A DNA stretch of 64,000 nucleotides from Serratia inhibens (GCF_003591175.1 NZ_QYYG01000007.1:62001-126000); one strand, 5' to 3'. Positions 34,317-46,232 are shown, counted from the first letter of the stretch. Numbers and translations are program-made. Notes: generated from the sequence alone by a model not told the origin.

Positions 34317-35513
34317 ATGACATCAAAAAATATCGAAACCACGCTGATCGCCGCCGGGCGCAGCAAGCGCTATACCCAGGGCTCCGTTAATCCCGTCACC
34401 CAGCGCGCTTCCTCACTGGTATTTGACTCCGTTGCGGCCAAGAAACATGCCACCGCCCAACGCGCCCACGGCGAGCTATTTTACGGCCGGCGCGGCACCC
34501 TGACCCACTTCGCGTTTCAGGATGCGATGGTCGAACTGGAAGGCGGTGCAGGCTGCGTGCTTTATCCGTGCGGCGCGGCGGCGGTATCCAACGCCATTTT
34601 GTCTTTTGTCGGTGCCGGCGACCACGTGCTGATGACCGGTTCGGTCTATGAGCCAACGCAAGATTTTTGCAGCCACATTCTTAGCCGCATGAACGTGGCG
34701 ACCACCTATTTCGACCCGCTGATCGGCGCCGACATCGCCGGGCTGATTCAGCCCAATACCCGCGTGGTGTTCCTCGAATCCCCCGGTTCCATCACCATGG
34801 AAATTCAGGATATTCCGGCGATGGTGCAGGCCATCCGCGCCGTAGCGCCAGAAACAGTGATCATGATCGATAACACCTGGGCGGCCGGCGTGCTGTTCAA
34901 GGCGCTGGATTTCGATATCGATATTTCGATTCAGGCCGGCACCAAATACATTATCGGCCACTCCGATTACATGCTCGGCACCGCCGTGGCCAACGAACGC
35001 TGTTGGGACCAACTGCGCGAATATTCTTACCTGATGGGCCAGATGGTGGACGCCGATACCGCCTATATGGCAAGCCGCGGTCTGCGCACGCTGGGCGTGC
35101 GCCTGAAGCAGCACGAACAGAGCAGTATCGAAGTCGCCAACTGGCTGGCGGAACGGCCGGAAGTGGAGGTGGTCAATCACCCTGCGCTGCCCGGCTGTAA
35201 AGGCCATGAATTCTATCGCCGCGATTTCAGCGGCTGCAACGGCCTGTTCTCTTTCGTGTTGAAACAACGGCTCAGCGACAATCAACTGGCCGACTATCTG
35301 GATAACTTCAGCCATTTCAGCATGGCCTATTCCTGGGGGGGTTACGAGTCGCTGATCCTGGCCAACCAACCGGAAGAGCTGGAGGCGATCCGTCCGGCGG
35401 GCGGCGTTGATTTCTCCGGCACGCTGGTGCGCCTGCATATCGGCCTGGAGAACGTGCAGGATCTGATCGCCGACCTCGCCGAAGGGTTCGAGCGTATCGC
35501 CAACGCACGCTGA
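34317..35513 (+). CDS. metC: Cystathionine beta-lyase
   Basis: 398 residues. A PLP-dependent fold-type I enzyme of the Cys/Met-metabolism family. The Schiff-base lysine is in [13 protein letters not shown] (about residue 210), and cofactor-contact motifs such as [11 protein letters not shown] and DNTWAAG are present. It cleaves cystathionine to homocysteine, pyruvate and ammonia in methionine biosynthesis. Divergent from exbB as in E. coli, with met boxes upstream. Confidence 0.95.
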   Translation: MTSKNIETTLIAAGRSKRYTQGSVNPVTQRASSLVFDSVAAKKHATAQRAHGELFYGRRGTLTHFAFQDAMVELEGGAGCVLYPCGAAAVSNAILSFVGAGDHVLMTGSVYEPTQDFCSHILSRMNVATTYFDPLIGADIAGLIQPNTRVVFLESPGSITMEIQDIPAMVQAIRAVAPETVIMIDNTWAAGVLFKALDFDIDISIQAGTKYIIGHSDYMLGTAVANERCWDQLREYSYLMGQMVDADTAYMASRGLRTLGVRLKQHEQSSIEVANWLAERPEVEVVNHPALPGCKGHEFYRRDFSGCNGLFSFVLKQRLSDNQLADYLDNFSHFSMAYSWGGYESLILANQPEELEAIRPAGGVDFSGTLVRLHIGLENVQDLIADLAEGFERIANAR

Positions 35514-35668
35514 TCCGCAGCCCGTTGCACTGCCAATTTTAATCTGCTTCGTTTAATGTGTGCTTAAGCTATTAGCAGTACACTAAGCGGGTAATGGTCA
35601 GATAAGGTCAACACAGCCCCCTGGAGAACGTGACCCCTGGGCGAAACCGGCATGCAACAGGACATAAA

Positions 35669-36328
35669 ATGGATGTATTACGAGAGATTGTTCATGCGCT
35701 TTGGCAGCAGGACTTCATTGCCCTTGCCGACCCAAGCGTAATTTGGGTGGTTTATGCCGTGCTTTTCACCACTCTGTTCCTTGAAAATGGATTACTGCCG
35801 GCCTCCTTCCTGCCCGGCGACAGCCTGCTGCTGTTATCCGGCGCATTGATCGCCAAAGGCGTGATGGCTTTTATCCCCACGCTGATTATTCTGACCCTCG
35901 CCGCCAGCCTCGGCTGTTGGCTCAGCTATTTGCAGGGCCGCTGGTTGGGCCATACCAACCTGGTGAAAGGCTGGCTGCTGCAACTGCCCGCCCAGTATCA
36001 CCAGCGCGCGCACAATCTGTTTAACCGTCACGGCCTGATGGCCCTGATGATCGGCCGCTTCCTCGGCTTCGTTCGTACCCTGCTGCCGACCATGGCCGGC
36101 ATCTCTGGGCTGAACAGCGCGCGTTTTCATCTGTTCAACTGGTTAAGTGCGGTAGTTTGGGTCGGTGCCCTGGTCAGCCTCGGCTACGCTTTCAGCCAGA
36201 TCCCGCTGGTGAAACGTTACGAAAGCCAGGTGATGACCGGGCTGATGATCCTGCCGCTGCTGCTGTTGCTGGTGGGCTTGCTGGGTGCCATGCTGGTCAT
36301 CTGGCGCAAAAAACGCGCCGCCGCCTAA
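35669..36328 (+). CDS. yghB: DedA-family inner-membrane protein YghB
   Basis: 219 residues from ATG 35669, the exact length of E. coli YghB; the longer frame to GTG 35630 has no support. The DedA motif [16 protein letters not shown] holds the conserved Glu and Asp needed for proton-motive-force-linked activity, and [16 protein letters not shown] holds the conserved Arg residues. With YqjA it is needed for normal division, drug and temperature tolerance, and is thought to act in lipid flipping. It follows metC as in E. coli and overlaps the convergent LysR gene by 4 nt at the stops. Confidence 0.93.
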   Translation: MDVLREIVHALWQQDFIALADPSVIWVVYAVLFTTLFLENGLLPASFLPGDSLLLLSGALIAKGVMAFIPTLIILTLAASLGCWLSYLQGRWLGHTNLVKGWLLQLPAQYHQRAHNLFNRHGLMALMIGRFLGFVRTLLPTMAGISGLNSARFHLFNWLSAVVWVGALVSLGYAFSQIPLVKRYESQVMTGLMILPLLLLLVGLLGAMLVIWRKKRAAA

Positions 36329-37251
36329 CCGACGGGCTTGGCCTCAATCAATTCCATATTGGCGGGCAACTTGCTCGCCAATAGATCCACCGCCATTCGC
36401 ACCTTCAACGGCAGATGCGGCGTCTGCGGCCACACCGCATGGGCGTCGAAAAACAGCCCCGGCCGATCTCGCATTATCCGCACCAGTTCACCTTTAATCA
36501 GTTGCCCGCGCACCAGCCAACACGGCAGCCAGGCGATGCCGAACCCGGCGACGGCCGCATCCGCTATCGCCTGCAGATCATCCATCTGCAAACGGGTGCC
36601 CGGCATCATCTCCCGCGTCACGCCGTCCGCTTCCGGGATCAACCAGTTACGCACCACGCCGGCACGTACATAAGCCACCGCATCGTGCTGCGCCAGTTGT
36701 TCGATGCTCTGCGGTTCGCCGCGGCGCTGCAAGTAAGCCGGCGCGGCGCAAAGCGCCATGCGATGGTTACCGAGCCGCCGTGCCACCAGCCCGCTGCTGT
36801 TGGCCAACTCGCCGTTGCGGATCGCCAGGTCAAAACCGTCCTCAATCAAATCCACGACGCGATCGTTAAACGACAGCTCCAGCTCCAGCCCGGGGTGTTC
36901 GCGCGCCAGTTCGGTCAGCAGTGGCGCGATGCACATGCGGCCGAACAGCACCGGCATCGATACCCTTAACCTGCCGCTGACCTCTCGCTTGCCCGACTCC
37001 AGCAGCGTTTCCGCCGCGCGGATCTCCTCCAGCGCCCGCAGGCAACGTTCGTAGAACAGCGCCCCGTCGTCGGTCAGGCTCAGGCTGCGGGTCGTGCGGT
37101 GGAACAGGCGCACGCCAAGCCGCTGCTCCAGTCTGGCGATGGTCTTGCCCACCGCCGAGCGCGAAAGATGCAGCCGGCTGGCGGCCAGCGCAAAGCTCCC
37201 CGCCCCCACTGCGGTGACGAATACCGAAATGCCGTTCAACCGGTCGGTCAT
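36325..37251 (-). CDS. LysR-family transcriptional regulator
   Basis: 308 residues from ATG 37251 ([11 protein letters not shown]); the extra 8 codons upstream do not fit the family. An N-terminal winged helix ([28 protein letters not shown]) is followed by a substrate-binding domain of the type regulating oxidoreductases. It is divergent from the MDR oxidoreductase gene at 37360 with about 108 bases between, so that gene is the likely target. The effector is unknown. Confidence 0.87.
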   Translation of the reverse strand: MTDRLNGISVFVTAVGAGSFALAASRLHLSRSAVGKTIARLEQRLGVRLFHRTTRSLSLTDDGALFYERCLRALEEIRAAETLLESGKREVSGRLRVSMPVLFGRMCIAPLLTELAREHPGLELELSFNDRVVDLIEDGFDLAIRNGELANSSGLVARRLGNHRMALCAAPAYLQRRGEPQSIEQLAQHDAVAYVRAGVVRNWLIPEADGVTREMMPGTRLQMDDLQAIADAAVAGFGIAWLPCWLVRGQLIKGELVRIMRDRPGLFFDAHAVWPQTPHLPLKVRMAVDLLASKLPANMELIEAKPVG

Positions 37252-37359
37252 GGTTTGTATCTCTGAGGGAAACAATTAAAAGAAATCTTATCGCCACTGG
37301 CGAATATCAATCAACGATAATATCGACAGGTCTACTTATTTCCGACTTTGGAGTGAATC

Positions 37360-38388
37360 ATGACCGACACAATGCAACGCTGGACGATGGCCGCCCTGGG
37401 GCGTGAACATTTGCAACTGACCGAAAGCGCAATCCCGCAGCCTGGCCCGCACGAGATCAGGGTGAAAGTGAAAGCGGTGGCGCTCAACTACCGCGACAAA
37501 CTGGTGATTGAAACCGGGATGGGGATGACGCTGCCGCAGCCCTTTACTCCCGCCTCCGACATGGCCGGCGAGGTGGATGCCATCGGTGCCGGCGTCAGCC
37601 GCTTCCAACCCGGCGATCGAGTGATCTCCACCTTCAGCCCAGACTGGATCGATGGTCCCCGGAAACCGCACGGCGACGCACGTACGCTGCCTTATCGCTC
37701 TCTTGGCGGTTTCTATCAGGGTATGCTGGCGGAATACGTGGTAGTGCACGAGGACTGGCTGGCTGCAGCGCCCGCCTCGCTGGACGACGTACAGGCCAGC
37801 ACCCTGCCCTGCGCCGGCCTGACCGCATGGTTCGCGCTGGTGGAACAGGGCCACCTGCACGCCGGCGAATCGGTGTTGGTGCAAGGCACCGGCGGCGTGG
37901 CGCTGTTCGCGCTACAGATCGCCAAGGCGCACGGCGCTGAGGTGTACGTCACCTCCGCCAGCGACGAAAAACTGGCGCGCGCTAAAGCGCTGGGTGCCGA
38001 TCACGGCATTAACCGCCTGAACGGCGACTGGGTAGACGCAGTGTATGAACTGACGCGAGATCGCGGTATTGACCACGTGGTTGATACCGTTGGCGGCCCC
38101 AACCTCGGCAATTCGGTTCGCGCCGTGGCGGTTCACGGGCGCATCTCGGTGATCGGCGCCCTGGAAGGTTTCGAAGTCTCTGCCCCTGCCGGCCCGCTGC
38201 TGATGAAATCGCCGGTAATTCAAGGAATTGGCGTCGGCCATCGCCGCGCGCTGGAAGATCTGGTGCGCGCCGTGGATCTCATTGGGCTGCAGCCGGTGAT
38301 CGACCAGGTTTACCGTTTCGATCAACTGCCGCAGGCGCTCGATCATCTCGAGCGCGGGGCCTTCGGCAAGATCGTACTGATCCCTTGA
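37360..38388 (+). CDS. NAD(P)-dependent zinc-free medium-chain oxidoreductase
   Basis: 342 residues. The GroES-like domain lacks the zinc-ligand cysteines of alcohol dehydrogenases and has NYRDKLVIETGMGM, then the Rossmann motif QGTGGVALFALQIAKAHGAEV. This places it with quinone oxidoreductase-like or enone reductase MDR proteins. The substrate is unknown. It is divergent from a LysR regulator that probably controls it and convergent with yqhC. Confidence 0.87.
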   Translation: MTDTMQRWTMAALGREHLQLTESAIPQPGPHEIRVKVKAVALNYRDKLVIETGMGMTLPQPFTPASDMAGEVDAIGAGVSRFQPGDRVISTFSPDWIDGPRKPHGDARTLPYRSLGGFYQGMLAEYVVVHEDWLAAAPASLDDVQASTLPCAGLTAWFALVEQGHLHAGESVLVQGTGGVALFALQIAKAHGAEVYVTSASDEKLARAKALGADHGINRLNGDWVDAVYELTRDRGIDHVVDTVGGPNLGNSVRAVAVHGRISVIGALEGFEVSAPAGPLLMKSPVIQGIGVGHRRALEDLVRAVDLIGLQPVIDQVYRFDQLPQALDHLERGAFGKIVLIP

Positions 38389-38416
38389 GGCACTGCCCGG
38401 CGGCAGGCAGCCGACG

Positions 38417-39322
38417 TTAACCGAGTGGGCTGTCGCGCAGCCGGGCAATTTCATCGCTCGGCGTCACGCCAAAGAAGCGTTTGAATTCGCGGCTGAACTG
38501 CGAGGCGCTCTCGTAGCCGACGCGGATCGCCGCGGTGCTGGCCTTCAGGCCGTCGTGCACCATCAATAAACGCGCCTTGTGCAGCCGATACGATTTCACA
38601 TATTGCAGCGGCGAAGTGTTGGTCACCGCCTTGAAGTTATGGTGAAACGCCGAGATGCTCATATTGACCTCCCCCGCCAGCTGCTCCACGTTGAGGCCTT
38701 CCGCATACTGGTTCTCGATGCGCCGCAGCGCCTTGGCGATTTGACTAAAGTGCGTATGGCGGTTGACCAACTCCTGCAACGAGGCCCCGCAAGAGCCGCG
38801 CAACACGTGATAGAGGATTTCACGCACGATCTGCGGGCCCAGCACCCGGGCATCCAGCGGTTTGGCCATCACGTCCAGCAGGCGCTCGGTGGCGCACAGC
38901 ATCTCTTCCGACAGCGCGGCCAGATTGACCCCGTTGCTTTCCCTGCGCGGCTGCATCAGATAATCGTCATCACCGATGTCGATCAACAGATCCTGCAGCA
39001 TCTGGGTATCGATATTGACCGCCAGCCCCACCAACGGCAGTTCAGGGCTGGCGAAGGTTTCGCACTCGAACGGCAGCGGCACCGACATCAGCAAATAGTT
39101 GCGCGGATCGTACTGAAACACCTTGTTGCCGCAATAACCGACCTTGTGCCCCTGAAAAACGATCACCACCCCTGGTTCATACATCACCGGTTGACGCGGG
39201 CAGTAGCGATCAACGTACAGGATCTTGACCCGCGGCACCGGCGACGGCGTATAGCCGTTGCCCTCGGCAAAGCGCGTGGCCTGGCGCGCCATGCGGCAGC
39301 GCAGTTCATCGATTTCCGTCAC
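38417..39322 (-). CDS. yqhC: AraC-family activator YqhC
   Basis: 301 residues from GTG 39322, preceded by AGAGGG. The N-terminal AraC_N cupin domain has [18 protein letters not shown] and PLPFECET, and the C-terminal pair of helix-turn-helix motifs has [17 protein letters not shown] and [19 protein letters not shown]. coli YqhC activates yqhD and dkgA on reactive aldehydes. The divergent position before yqhD is conserved, with two short inverted repeats in the intergenic region. Confidence 0.92.
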   Translation of the reverse strand: MTEIDELRCRMARQATRFAEGNGYTPSPVPRVKILYVDRYCPRQPVMYEPGVVIVFQGHKVGYCGNKVFQYDPRNYLLMSVPLPFECETFASPELPLVGLAVNIDTQMLQDLLIDIGDDDYLMQPRRESNGVNLAALSEEMLCATERLLDVMAKPLDARVLGPQIVREILYHVLRGSCGASLQELVNRHTHFSQIAKALRRIENQYAEGLNVEQLAGEVNMSISAFHHNFKAVTNTSPLQYVKSYRLHKARLLMVHDGLKASTAAIRVGYESASQFSREFKRFFGVTPSDEIARLRDSPLG

Positions 39323-39382
39323 TGAAACACCCTCTTACACCCAGAACAATTCGGCATAAATAATAGTTTAAAACTCTATTTT

Positions 39383-39429
39383 TCTACAACGTTTTGTAGG
39401 AATAGGCAAGACATGCACAGGAATGTGCA
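39383..39429. promoter_or_regulatory. Two inverted repeats between yqhC and yqhD
   Basis: CTACAA-CGTT-TTGTAG (39383-39398) and ATGCACA-GGAA-TGTGCAT (39412-39429) are perfect dyads in the divergent promoter region. They are candidate sites for YqhC or another regulator, though AraC proteins usually prefer direct repeats. Confidence 0.45.
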
Positions 39430-39515
39430 TTGTGCTGCGGGGCTAAGTTACTGACAATACGTATCAGATATTTTTGCGCCGCCGGCGCTTTCCCCATGCA
39501 GAAGAGAAATCATCC

Positions 39516-40679
39516 ATGCAAAACTTTATTCTCCATACCCCAACCAAAATCCTGTTCGGCCAGGACCAAATTGCCGGCCTGGCACAGCAGATCCCTGCGG
39601 ACGCACGCATCCTGATCACCTACGGTGGCGGCAGCGTGAAGAAAAACGGCGTGCTGGATCAGGTTTATGCCGCGCTGGCCGGCCGTAACGTGCAAGAGTT
39701 CTCCGGCATCGAGCCCAACCCAACCTACGAAACGTTGATGAAAGCGGTCGACGTCGTACGTGCGGAAAACATCGATTTCCTGCTGGCGGTCGGCGGCGGT
39801 TCCGTGGTTGACGGCACCAAGTTCATTGCCGCAGCGGCTCATTATCAGGCGGACAGCGATCCGTGGCACATCCTGAAAACCACCGGTAGCCAGATCACCG
39901 GCGCAGTACCGATGGGCTGCGTGCTGACGCTGCCGGCCACCGGTTCTGAATCCAATATCGGCGCAGTGATCACCCGCAAAAGCAGCGGCGACAAACTCCC
40001 CTTCTTCTCGTCGCATGTGCAGCCGCTGTTCGCGGTACTGGATCCGGTAGTCACTTACTCGCTGCCGCCGCGCCAGATCGCCAACGGCGTAGTGGACGCT
40101 TTTGTCCACACTATTGAGCAGTACCTGACTTACCCGGTCAACGCCAAGGTGCAGGATCGCTTTGCCGAAGGTCTGCTGCTGACGCTGCTGGAAGACGGCC
40201 CGCGCGCGCTGGCCGAGCCGGAAAACTACGGAGTGCGCGCTAACGTGATGTGGAGCGCCACCATGGCGTTGAACGGCCTGATCGGCGCCGGCGTGCCGCA
40301 GGACTGGGCGACCCACATGCTGGGCCACGAGCTGACCGCAATGCACGATCTTGATCATGCACAGACGCTGGCGATCGTTCTGCCGGCCCTGCTGACCGAG
40401 AAAAAAGCGCAGAAACGCGAAAAACTGCTGCAATACGCTGAACGCGTTTGGGGCCTGCGCGACGGTAGCGAAGACAGCCGCATTGACGGTGCCATCGCCG
40501 CCACCCGCGCCTTCTTCGAGCAAATGGGCGTGCCGACCCGCATGGCGGATTACCAGCTCGACGGCAGCTCGATCCCGGCGCTGCTCGACAAGCTGCATCA
40601 ACACGGCATGACCGCACTGGGTGAACACCAGGACATCACGCTGGAAGTCAGCCAACGCATTTATGAAGCGGCGCGTTAA
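39516..40679 (+). CDS. yqhD: NADPH-dependent aldehyde reductase YqhD
   Basis: 387 residues from ATG 39516, as in E. coli; the longer frame from 39474 is upstream leader. Iron-containing alcohol dehydrogenase family with AVGGGSVVDGTKF (NADPH binding) and metal ligands in DAFVHTIEQ and HMLGHELTAMHD. It reduces toxic aldehydes such as acrolein, glyoxal breakdown products and butanal. Probably regulated by YqhC, divergently encoded. A perfect hairpin follows, then dkgA about 290 bases downstream. Confidence 0.95.
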   Translation: MQNFILHTPTKILFGQDQIAGLAQQIPADARILITYGGGSVKKNGVLDQVYAALAGRNVQEFSGIEPNPTYETLMKAVDVVRAENIDFLLAVGGGSVVDGTKFIAAAAHYQADSDPWHILKTTGSQITGAVPMGCVLTLPATGSESNIGAVITRKSSGDKLPFFSSHVQPLFAVLDPVVTYSLPPRQIANGVVDAFVHTIEQYLTYPVNAKVQDRFAEGLLLTLLEDGPRALAEPENYGVRANVMWSATMALNGLIGAGVPQDWATHMLGHELTAMHDLDHAQTLAIVLPALLTEKKAQKREKLLQYAERVWGLRDGSEDSRIDGAIAATRAFFEQMGVPTRMADYQLDGSSIPALLDKLHQHGMTALGEHQDITLEVSQRIYEAAR

Positions 40680-40734
40680 TCGCAAACCGGCGATTTCCTG
40701 CTAGGCTTTAGTTTCTATTTACCATTTCTGCACC

Positions 40735-40761
40735 CTGCGCCCGACCGATCACCGGGCGCAG
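40735..40761 (+). terminator. GC-rich hairpin after yqhD
   Basis: A 9-bp perfect stem (CTGCGCCCG / CGGGCGCAG, loop 9 nt) 56 bases after yqhD, followed by TTCAGCGCTTT rather than a clean T run. It may only partly terminate, leaving dkgA reachable from the yqhD promoter. Confidence 0.5.
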
Positions 40762-40829
40762 TTCAGCGCTTTATCTGCGCTGCCGATCGCATCGCATGAC
40801 ATCGTCTCGTTAATCAATGGGAGAAAAAC

Positions 40830-40862
40830 ATGACCTGTACCAGACCGTGCCGCAACCGCTGA
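40830..40862 (+). CDS. Ten-codon Cys/Arg-rich leader-peptide candidate before dkgA
   Basis: ATG 40830 follows GGGAGAAAAAC and reads MTCTRPCRNR then TGA. A good ribosome binding site before such a short frame, with two cysteines and three arginines, could be a regulatory upstream frame or the relic of a gene start. It lies between yqhD and dkgA, 107 bases before the dkgA start. Confidence 0.35.
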   Translation: MTCTRPCRNR

Positions 40863-40867
40863 AATTT

Positions 40868-40903
40868 GGTTAGCAAACTCAGCAACACCCCGGTTTGCCA
40901 ACT
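40868..40903 (+). repeat. Imperfect direct repeats before dkgA
   Basis: GGTTAGCAAACT (40868-40879) and GGTTTGCCAACT (40892-40903) agree in 10 of 12 bases and are spaced 24 bases start to start, about two helical turns, as AraC-family activators prefer. Possible YqhC sites. Confidence 0.4.
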
Positions 40904-40969
40904 AGAATTTATTTATAGCCGTTTTCCGGTGCATGCAGCGCCGGGCAATCAGTTCACAAGGAGATGCGC

Positions 40970-41794
40970 ATGACAACGCAACAACCCATCATCAAACTCC
41001 ACGATGGTAATCTGATGCCGCAGTTGGGTCTCGGCGTTTGGCAGGCGAGTATTTCAGAGACCACCAATGCAGTGAGCAAAGCGCTGGAAATTGGTTATCG
41101 CTCGATTGATACCGCTGCGATCTACAAGAATGAGGAAGGGGTCGGCGCCGCGCTGCAATCTGCCTCGGTACCGCGCGACCAACTGTTCATTACCACCAAG
41201 CTGTGGAACGACGATCAGGGCGATCCGCAGGCCGCGCTGGAAACCAGCCTGGAAAAACTCAAACTGGACTATGTCGATCTGTATCTGATCCACTGGCCCA
41301 AACCGCAACAGGATCAGTACGTCGACGCCTGGCGCGGGTTGATCAAGCTGCGCGAACAGGGGCTGAGCAAGAGCATCGGCGTGTGCAATTTCCACATTCC
41401 GCACCTGCAGCGCCTGCTGGATGAAACCGGCGTAGCGCCGGTGATCAATCAGATCGAGCTGCACCCGCTGCTGCAACAGCGCCAGCTACGCGCCTGGAAC
41501 GCCACCCATCATATCGCCACCGAGTCCTGGAGCCCGCTGGCACAGGGCGGCGAAGGGGTATTTGACCAGCCGCTGATCAAACACCTGGCGGATAAATACG
41601 AGAAGACCCCGGCGCAAATCGTGGTGCGCTGGCACCTGGACAGCGGCCTGATCGTGATCCCGAAATCGGTCACGCCATCGCGCATCCGTGAAAACTTCGA
41701 GGTATTCGATTTCAAACTGGATAAAGACGAACTGAGCCAGATTACCCAGTTGGATATCGGCAATCGCCTGGGGCCGGATCCCGAGTCTCTGTAA
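40970..41794 (+). CDS. dkgA: 2,5-diketo-D-gluconate reductase A / aldo-keto reductase DkgA
   Basis: 274 residues from ATG 40970, 6 bases after AAGGAG; the ATG at 40964 is too close to it. Aldo-keto reductase family: catalytic Asp-Tyr-Lys-His visible in IDTAAIYKNE, TTKLWND and LIHWPKP, plus IPKSVTPSRIREN near the C-terminus for NADPH binding. It reduces 2,5-diketogluconate, methylglyoxal and beta-keto esters. Co-regulation with yqhD by YqhC is known in E. coli. A terminator follows. Confidence 0.93.
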   Translation: MTTQQPIIKLHDGNLMPQLGLGVWQASISETTNAVSKALEIGYRSIDTAAIYKNEEGVGAALQSASVPRDQLFITTKLWNDDQGDPQAALETSLEKLKLDYVDLYLIHWPKPQQDQYVDAWRGLIKLREQGLSKSIGVCNFHIPHLQRLLDETGVAPVINQIELHPLLQQRQLRAWNATHHIATESWSPLAQGGEGVFDQPLIKHLADKYEKTPAQIVVRWHLDSGLIVIPKSVTPSRIRENFEVFDFKLDKDELSQITQLDIGNRLGPDPESL

Positions 41795-41802
41795 TGTTAC
41801 CC

Positions 41803-41836
41803 GGCCCTCTCCCCAACGAGAGGGCCATTTTATTTC
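41803..41836 (+). terminator. Rho-independent terminator after dkgA
   Basis: A 9-bp perfect stem (GGCCCTCTC / GAGAGGGCC, loop 6 nt) followed by ATTTTATTT. Confidence 0.85.
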
Positions 41837-41840
41837 CCCG

Positions 41841-43566
<1,726 letters not shown>

Positions 43567-43570
<4 letters not shown>

Positions 43571-44886
43571 TCGATCACTCCTTGCGTTTGTTCAATCGGA
43601 TCCGCTTCACTCACTTCCTGATCCAGCAGTTGCTGTTCATAAACTTTAAAGAACGGGTAATAAATCAGCGCCGATACCGCCGCCAACAGCAGCACCAGCA
43701 GCGCTGCACGGAAATCCCAGCCGGTGGCCCAGGCTGCGCCAATCGGCGCCGGTGCGGTCCAGGGCACCACCGAGATCACCCGGCCGATCAGATCCAGTTT
43801 CACCGCCGCATAGGCGATGATCGAATTGACGATCGGCGCGGTGATAAACGGGATAAAGAAGGTGGGATTCATCACGATCGGCGTGCCGAAGATCACCGGT
43901 TCGTTGATATTGAAACAGCTCGGCACCAGGCTCAGCTTGCCGATCGACCGCAGGTGCGCCGAACGGCTGCGCAGATAAAGCAGCACCAGCCCAAAAGTGG
44001 CGCCGGAGCCGCCAATCACGATAAAGAAAGTCCAGAAAGCTTCCATAAAGATGTGCGGCAGCGGCTGGCCGGCCGCGAGCATATCCTGATTGATGCCCAG
44101 ATTGGTCAGCCAGAATGCCTGCAGCATGCCGGAGACAATCACCGCGCCGTGAATGCCGGCAAACCACAGCAGATGGCCGATCAATACCGCCAGCAGGATC
44201 GCCGGCAACGAGTCGGCGGCGGAAATCAGCGGCTGGAACAGCGCCATGATCGCCTGCGGCAACAGCAGGCCAAACTGGTGTTGCACCAGCAGGCTGAGCG
44301 GATACAGCGTGATCACCACCGCCAGGATCGGGATCAGCAGATCGAACGACTGCTTGATTTTGGCCGGCACCTGCTCCGGCAACGAAATGCCGATATTGCG
44401 CACTTTAAGGAAACGGATCAGCTCGGTGGTGTAGACCGCCACCAAAATGGCGGTGAAGATCCCCACGCCGCCCAACGCGGCGGTCGGCAGCACCTTCTCG
44501 GTCTGTGGCGCGGCGACCAGTAAAAAAGACATCAGCGCCAGCATCGCCGCCATAAAGGGATCGAGCTTATAACTCTGCGCCAGATTGTAGGCGATGGCGG
44601 CGGTAATATAGATCGACATAATGCCCATCGTCATATTAAACGGGGTAAGAATGGCGACCTGATGTTTTTCCGCCGCACCCAGCCACCATTGAGCTATTCC
44701 CCAACTGCTGTCGGCGGCAAAAGGCGGATAAGCGAAAACCAGTAAAAATGAGCCGACGATCATGAACGGCATGGCGGAAATAAAACCGTCGCGGATCGCC
44801 ATAATATGACGCTGGGTCGATAATTTACCGGCAATCGGGCTGATGCGGTTTTCGATGAAATTGAATGCGGCCTGGCTGATACTCAT
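43567..44886 (-). CDS. PTS lactose/cellobiose-type EIIC permease
   Basis: 439 residues with about ten membrane helices. Family motifs AIRDGFISAMPFMIVGSFLL near the start and FNINEPVIFGTPIVMNP in the substrate region are present. It transports beta-glucosides with phosphorylation by EIIB. It is separated from the EIIB gene by 105 bases that contain a small hairpin. Confidence 0.92.
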
Positions 44887-44937
44887 GGTTCAACCCTCGG
44901 GACGTTTGGTGAGTAATGGGGTAAAAAGCGGCTCAAT

Positions 44938-44955
44938 CCTGGCCGGATAGCCAGG
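44938..44955 (-). other. Small intercistronic hairpin between EIIB and EIIC genes
   Basis: A 6-bp perfect stem (CCTGGC / GCCAGG, loop 6 nt) in the 105-base gap. There is no T run, so it may tune mRNA stability. Confidence 0.35.
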
Positions 44956-44991
44956 CAAAACGGGCGCTGTACGGCTCCGATTCTCTCGGTG

Positions 44992-45297
44992 TTATGCGAT
45001 CATCGCCAAGGCTTCGGCCAGAATCTTATCGCCGCGCATCATGCCGTAATCCATGCTGTTAATAACCGCAATCGGCTTATTTTCCCGATCGGCGATCTTT
45101 TTAAAATCGGCCAGCTTATATTTTATTTGTGGCCCCAGCAGGCAGCATTGGTAATTAGCCAGCGTAGATTCGAATTCTTCTATGCCCACGGCAATAATAT
45201 CCACCTCAATTCCCTGCTGTTCGGCAGATTTTTTCATTTTATTCACCACCATGCTGGTCGACATGCCGGCGGCGCAGCAAAGAAATATCTTTTTCAT
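44992..45297 (-). CDS. PTS lactose/cellobiose-type EIIB component
   Basis: 101 residues. MKKIFLCCAAGMSTS gives the phosphorylated Cys near residue 8, followed by a Rossmann-like fold. First gene of the PTS operon EIIB-EIIC-EIIA-GH1. No regulator gene is adjacent; the promoter region upstream carries a tandem AACCGGTT motif. Confidence 0.92.
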   Translation of the reverse strand: MKKIFLCCAAGMSTSMVVNKMKKSAEQQGIEVDIIAVGIEEFESTLANYQCCLLGPQIKYKLADFKKIADRENKPIAVINSMDYGMMRGDKILAEALAMIA

Positions 45298-45372
45298 CCG
45301 ATCTCCTGAGGCTAATCGCGTACAAATTATTCAGTTGAGAAATGAGTATGGTGGAAAATATGAAAAAACAGC

Positions 45373-45396
45373 AACCGGTTTCAGTAACCGGTTTCA
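45373..45396 (-). promoter_or_regulatory. Tandem AACCGGTTTCA repeats before the cellobiose PTS operon
   Basis: AACCGGTTTCA occurs at 45373-45383 and 45386-45396, 13 bases apart, about 80 bases upstream of the EIIB start. The core AACCGGTT is the same palindrome as in the ScrR-like operators of scrK and scrY. It is a candidate LacI-family operator. Confidence 0.5.
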
Positions 45397-45563
45397 TCAT
45401 TTAATCGGGTTATGTGAGGAAGATCCAGAATTGCCGCCGGCGATGAATTCATCATTGCGGAGCACCAGAAAACAGCCATTTTTTTGCTAAAGATCTTTTA
45501 CCCGGCTGACGCTATCATGACGCACCTGAGGTTACCCCCCACTCAACTAAAGCACGGAGCACC

Positions 45564-46169
45564 ATGAAATTTTCTCTACGGCAGTGGTCACGCTTGGGCA
45601 TCGTCTGCGCGATGCTGATATTGGCAGGCTGCGCCGGCAAAAAGCACCGCGTCAGTTACAATCCTCACGCCTACGACGACGCGATCGAAGATGCTGCCGA
45701 TAAATACGGTGTCGACCAAAAACTGATCGCCGCGATGATTAAGGTCGAATCCGGCTTTAACCCAGAGGCGGTGAGTAAGTCCAACGCCATCGGTTTAATG
45801 CAGTTGAAAGCCGACACCGCCGGCTGCGATGCCTATCGCTACAAAGGGAAACGCGGCTGCCCGGACGACGACGATCTGCTGGATCCCGAGACTAACATCG
45901 ATCTCGGTGCCGCCTATCTGGCCGTGTTGCAAAAACAGCAGCTTAGAGGGATCTACGATCCGGTGACTCTGCGTTACGCCACCATTATCGCCTACGTAAA
46001 CGGCACCGGAGCGCTGTTGCGGACCTTTTCCAGCAACCGTGAGCAAGCCATCGCGATGATTAACACGCTGTCGCCGGAAGCCTTTAACTGGCATGTGCGC
46101 AAATATCATCCTGCCCCGCAGGCACCGCGCCATTTGATGAAAGTAGAAGCGGCCTACGAGCAATTGTGA
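45564..46169 (+). CDS. emtA: Membrane-bound endo-type lytic murein transglycosylase A
   Basis: 201 residues. A lipoprotein signal with lipobox LAGC (Cys23) is followed by a lysozyme-like transglycosylase domain with the catalytic Glu62 in KVESGFNPEA and NAIGLMQLK. It cuts peptidoglycan endolytically, leaving 1,6-anhydro muramic acid ends, from the inner face of the outer membrane. It stands alone with a terminator after it. Confidence 0.9.
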   Translation: MKFSLRQWSRLGIVCAMLILAGCAGKKHRVSYNPHAYDDAIEDAADKYGVDQKLIAAMIKVESGFNPEAVSKSNAIGLMQLKADTAGCDAYRYKGKRGCPDDDDLLDPETNIDLGAAYLAVLQKQQLRGIYDPVTLRYATIIAYVNGTGALLRTFSSNREQAIAMINTLSPEAFNWHVRKYHPAPQAPRHLMKVEAAYEQL

Positions 46170-46184
46170 CTTTCAAAAACAAAA

Positions 46185-46210
46185 AAGGAGAACCCGGGGG
46201 TTCTCCTTTC
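46185..46210 (+). terminator. Rho-independent terminator after emtA
   Basis: An 11-bp perfect stem (AAAGGAGAACC / GGTTCTCCTTT, loop 4 nt) followed by CGTTT. Lies between convergent emtA and ygiQ and may serve both. Confidence 0.85.
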
Positions 46211-46232
46211 GTTTAAGCAACTGGCTCGGCCG

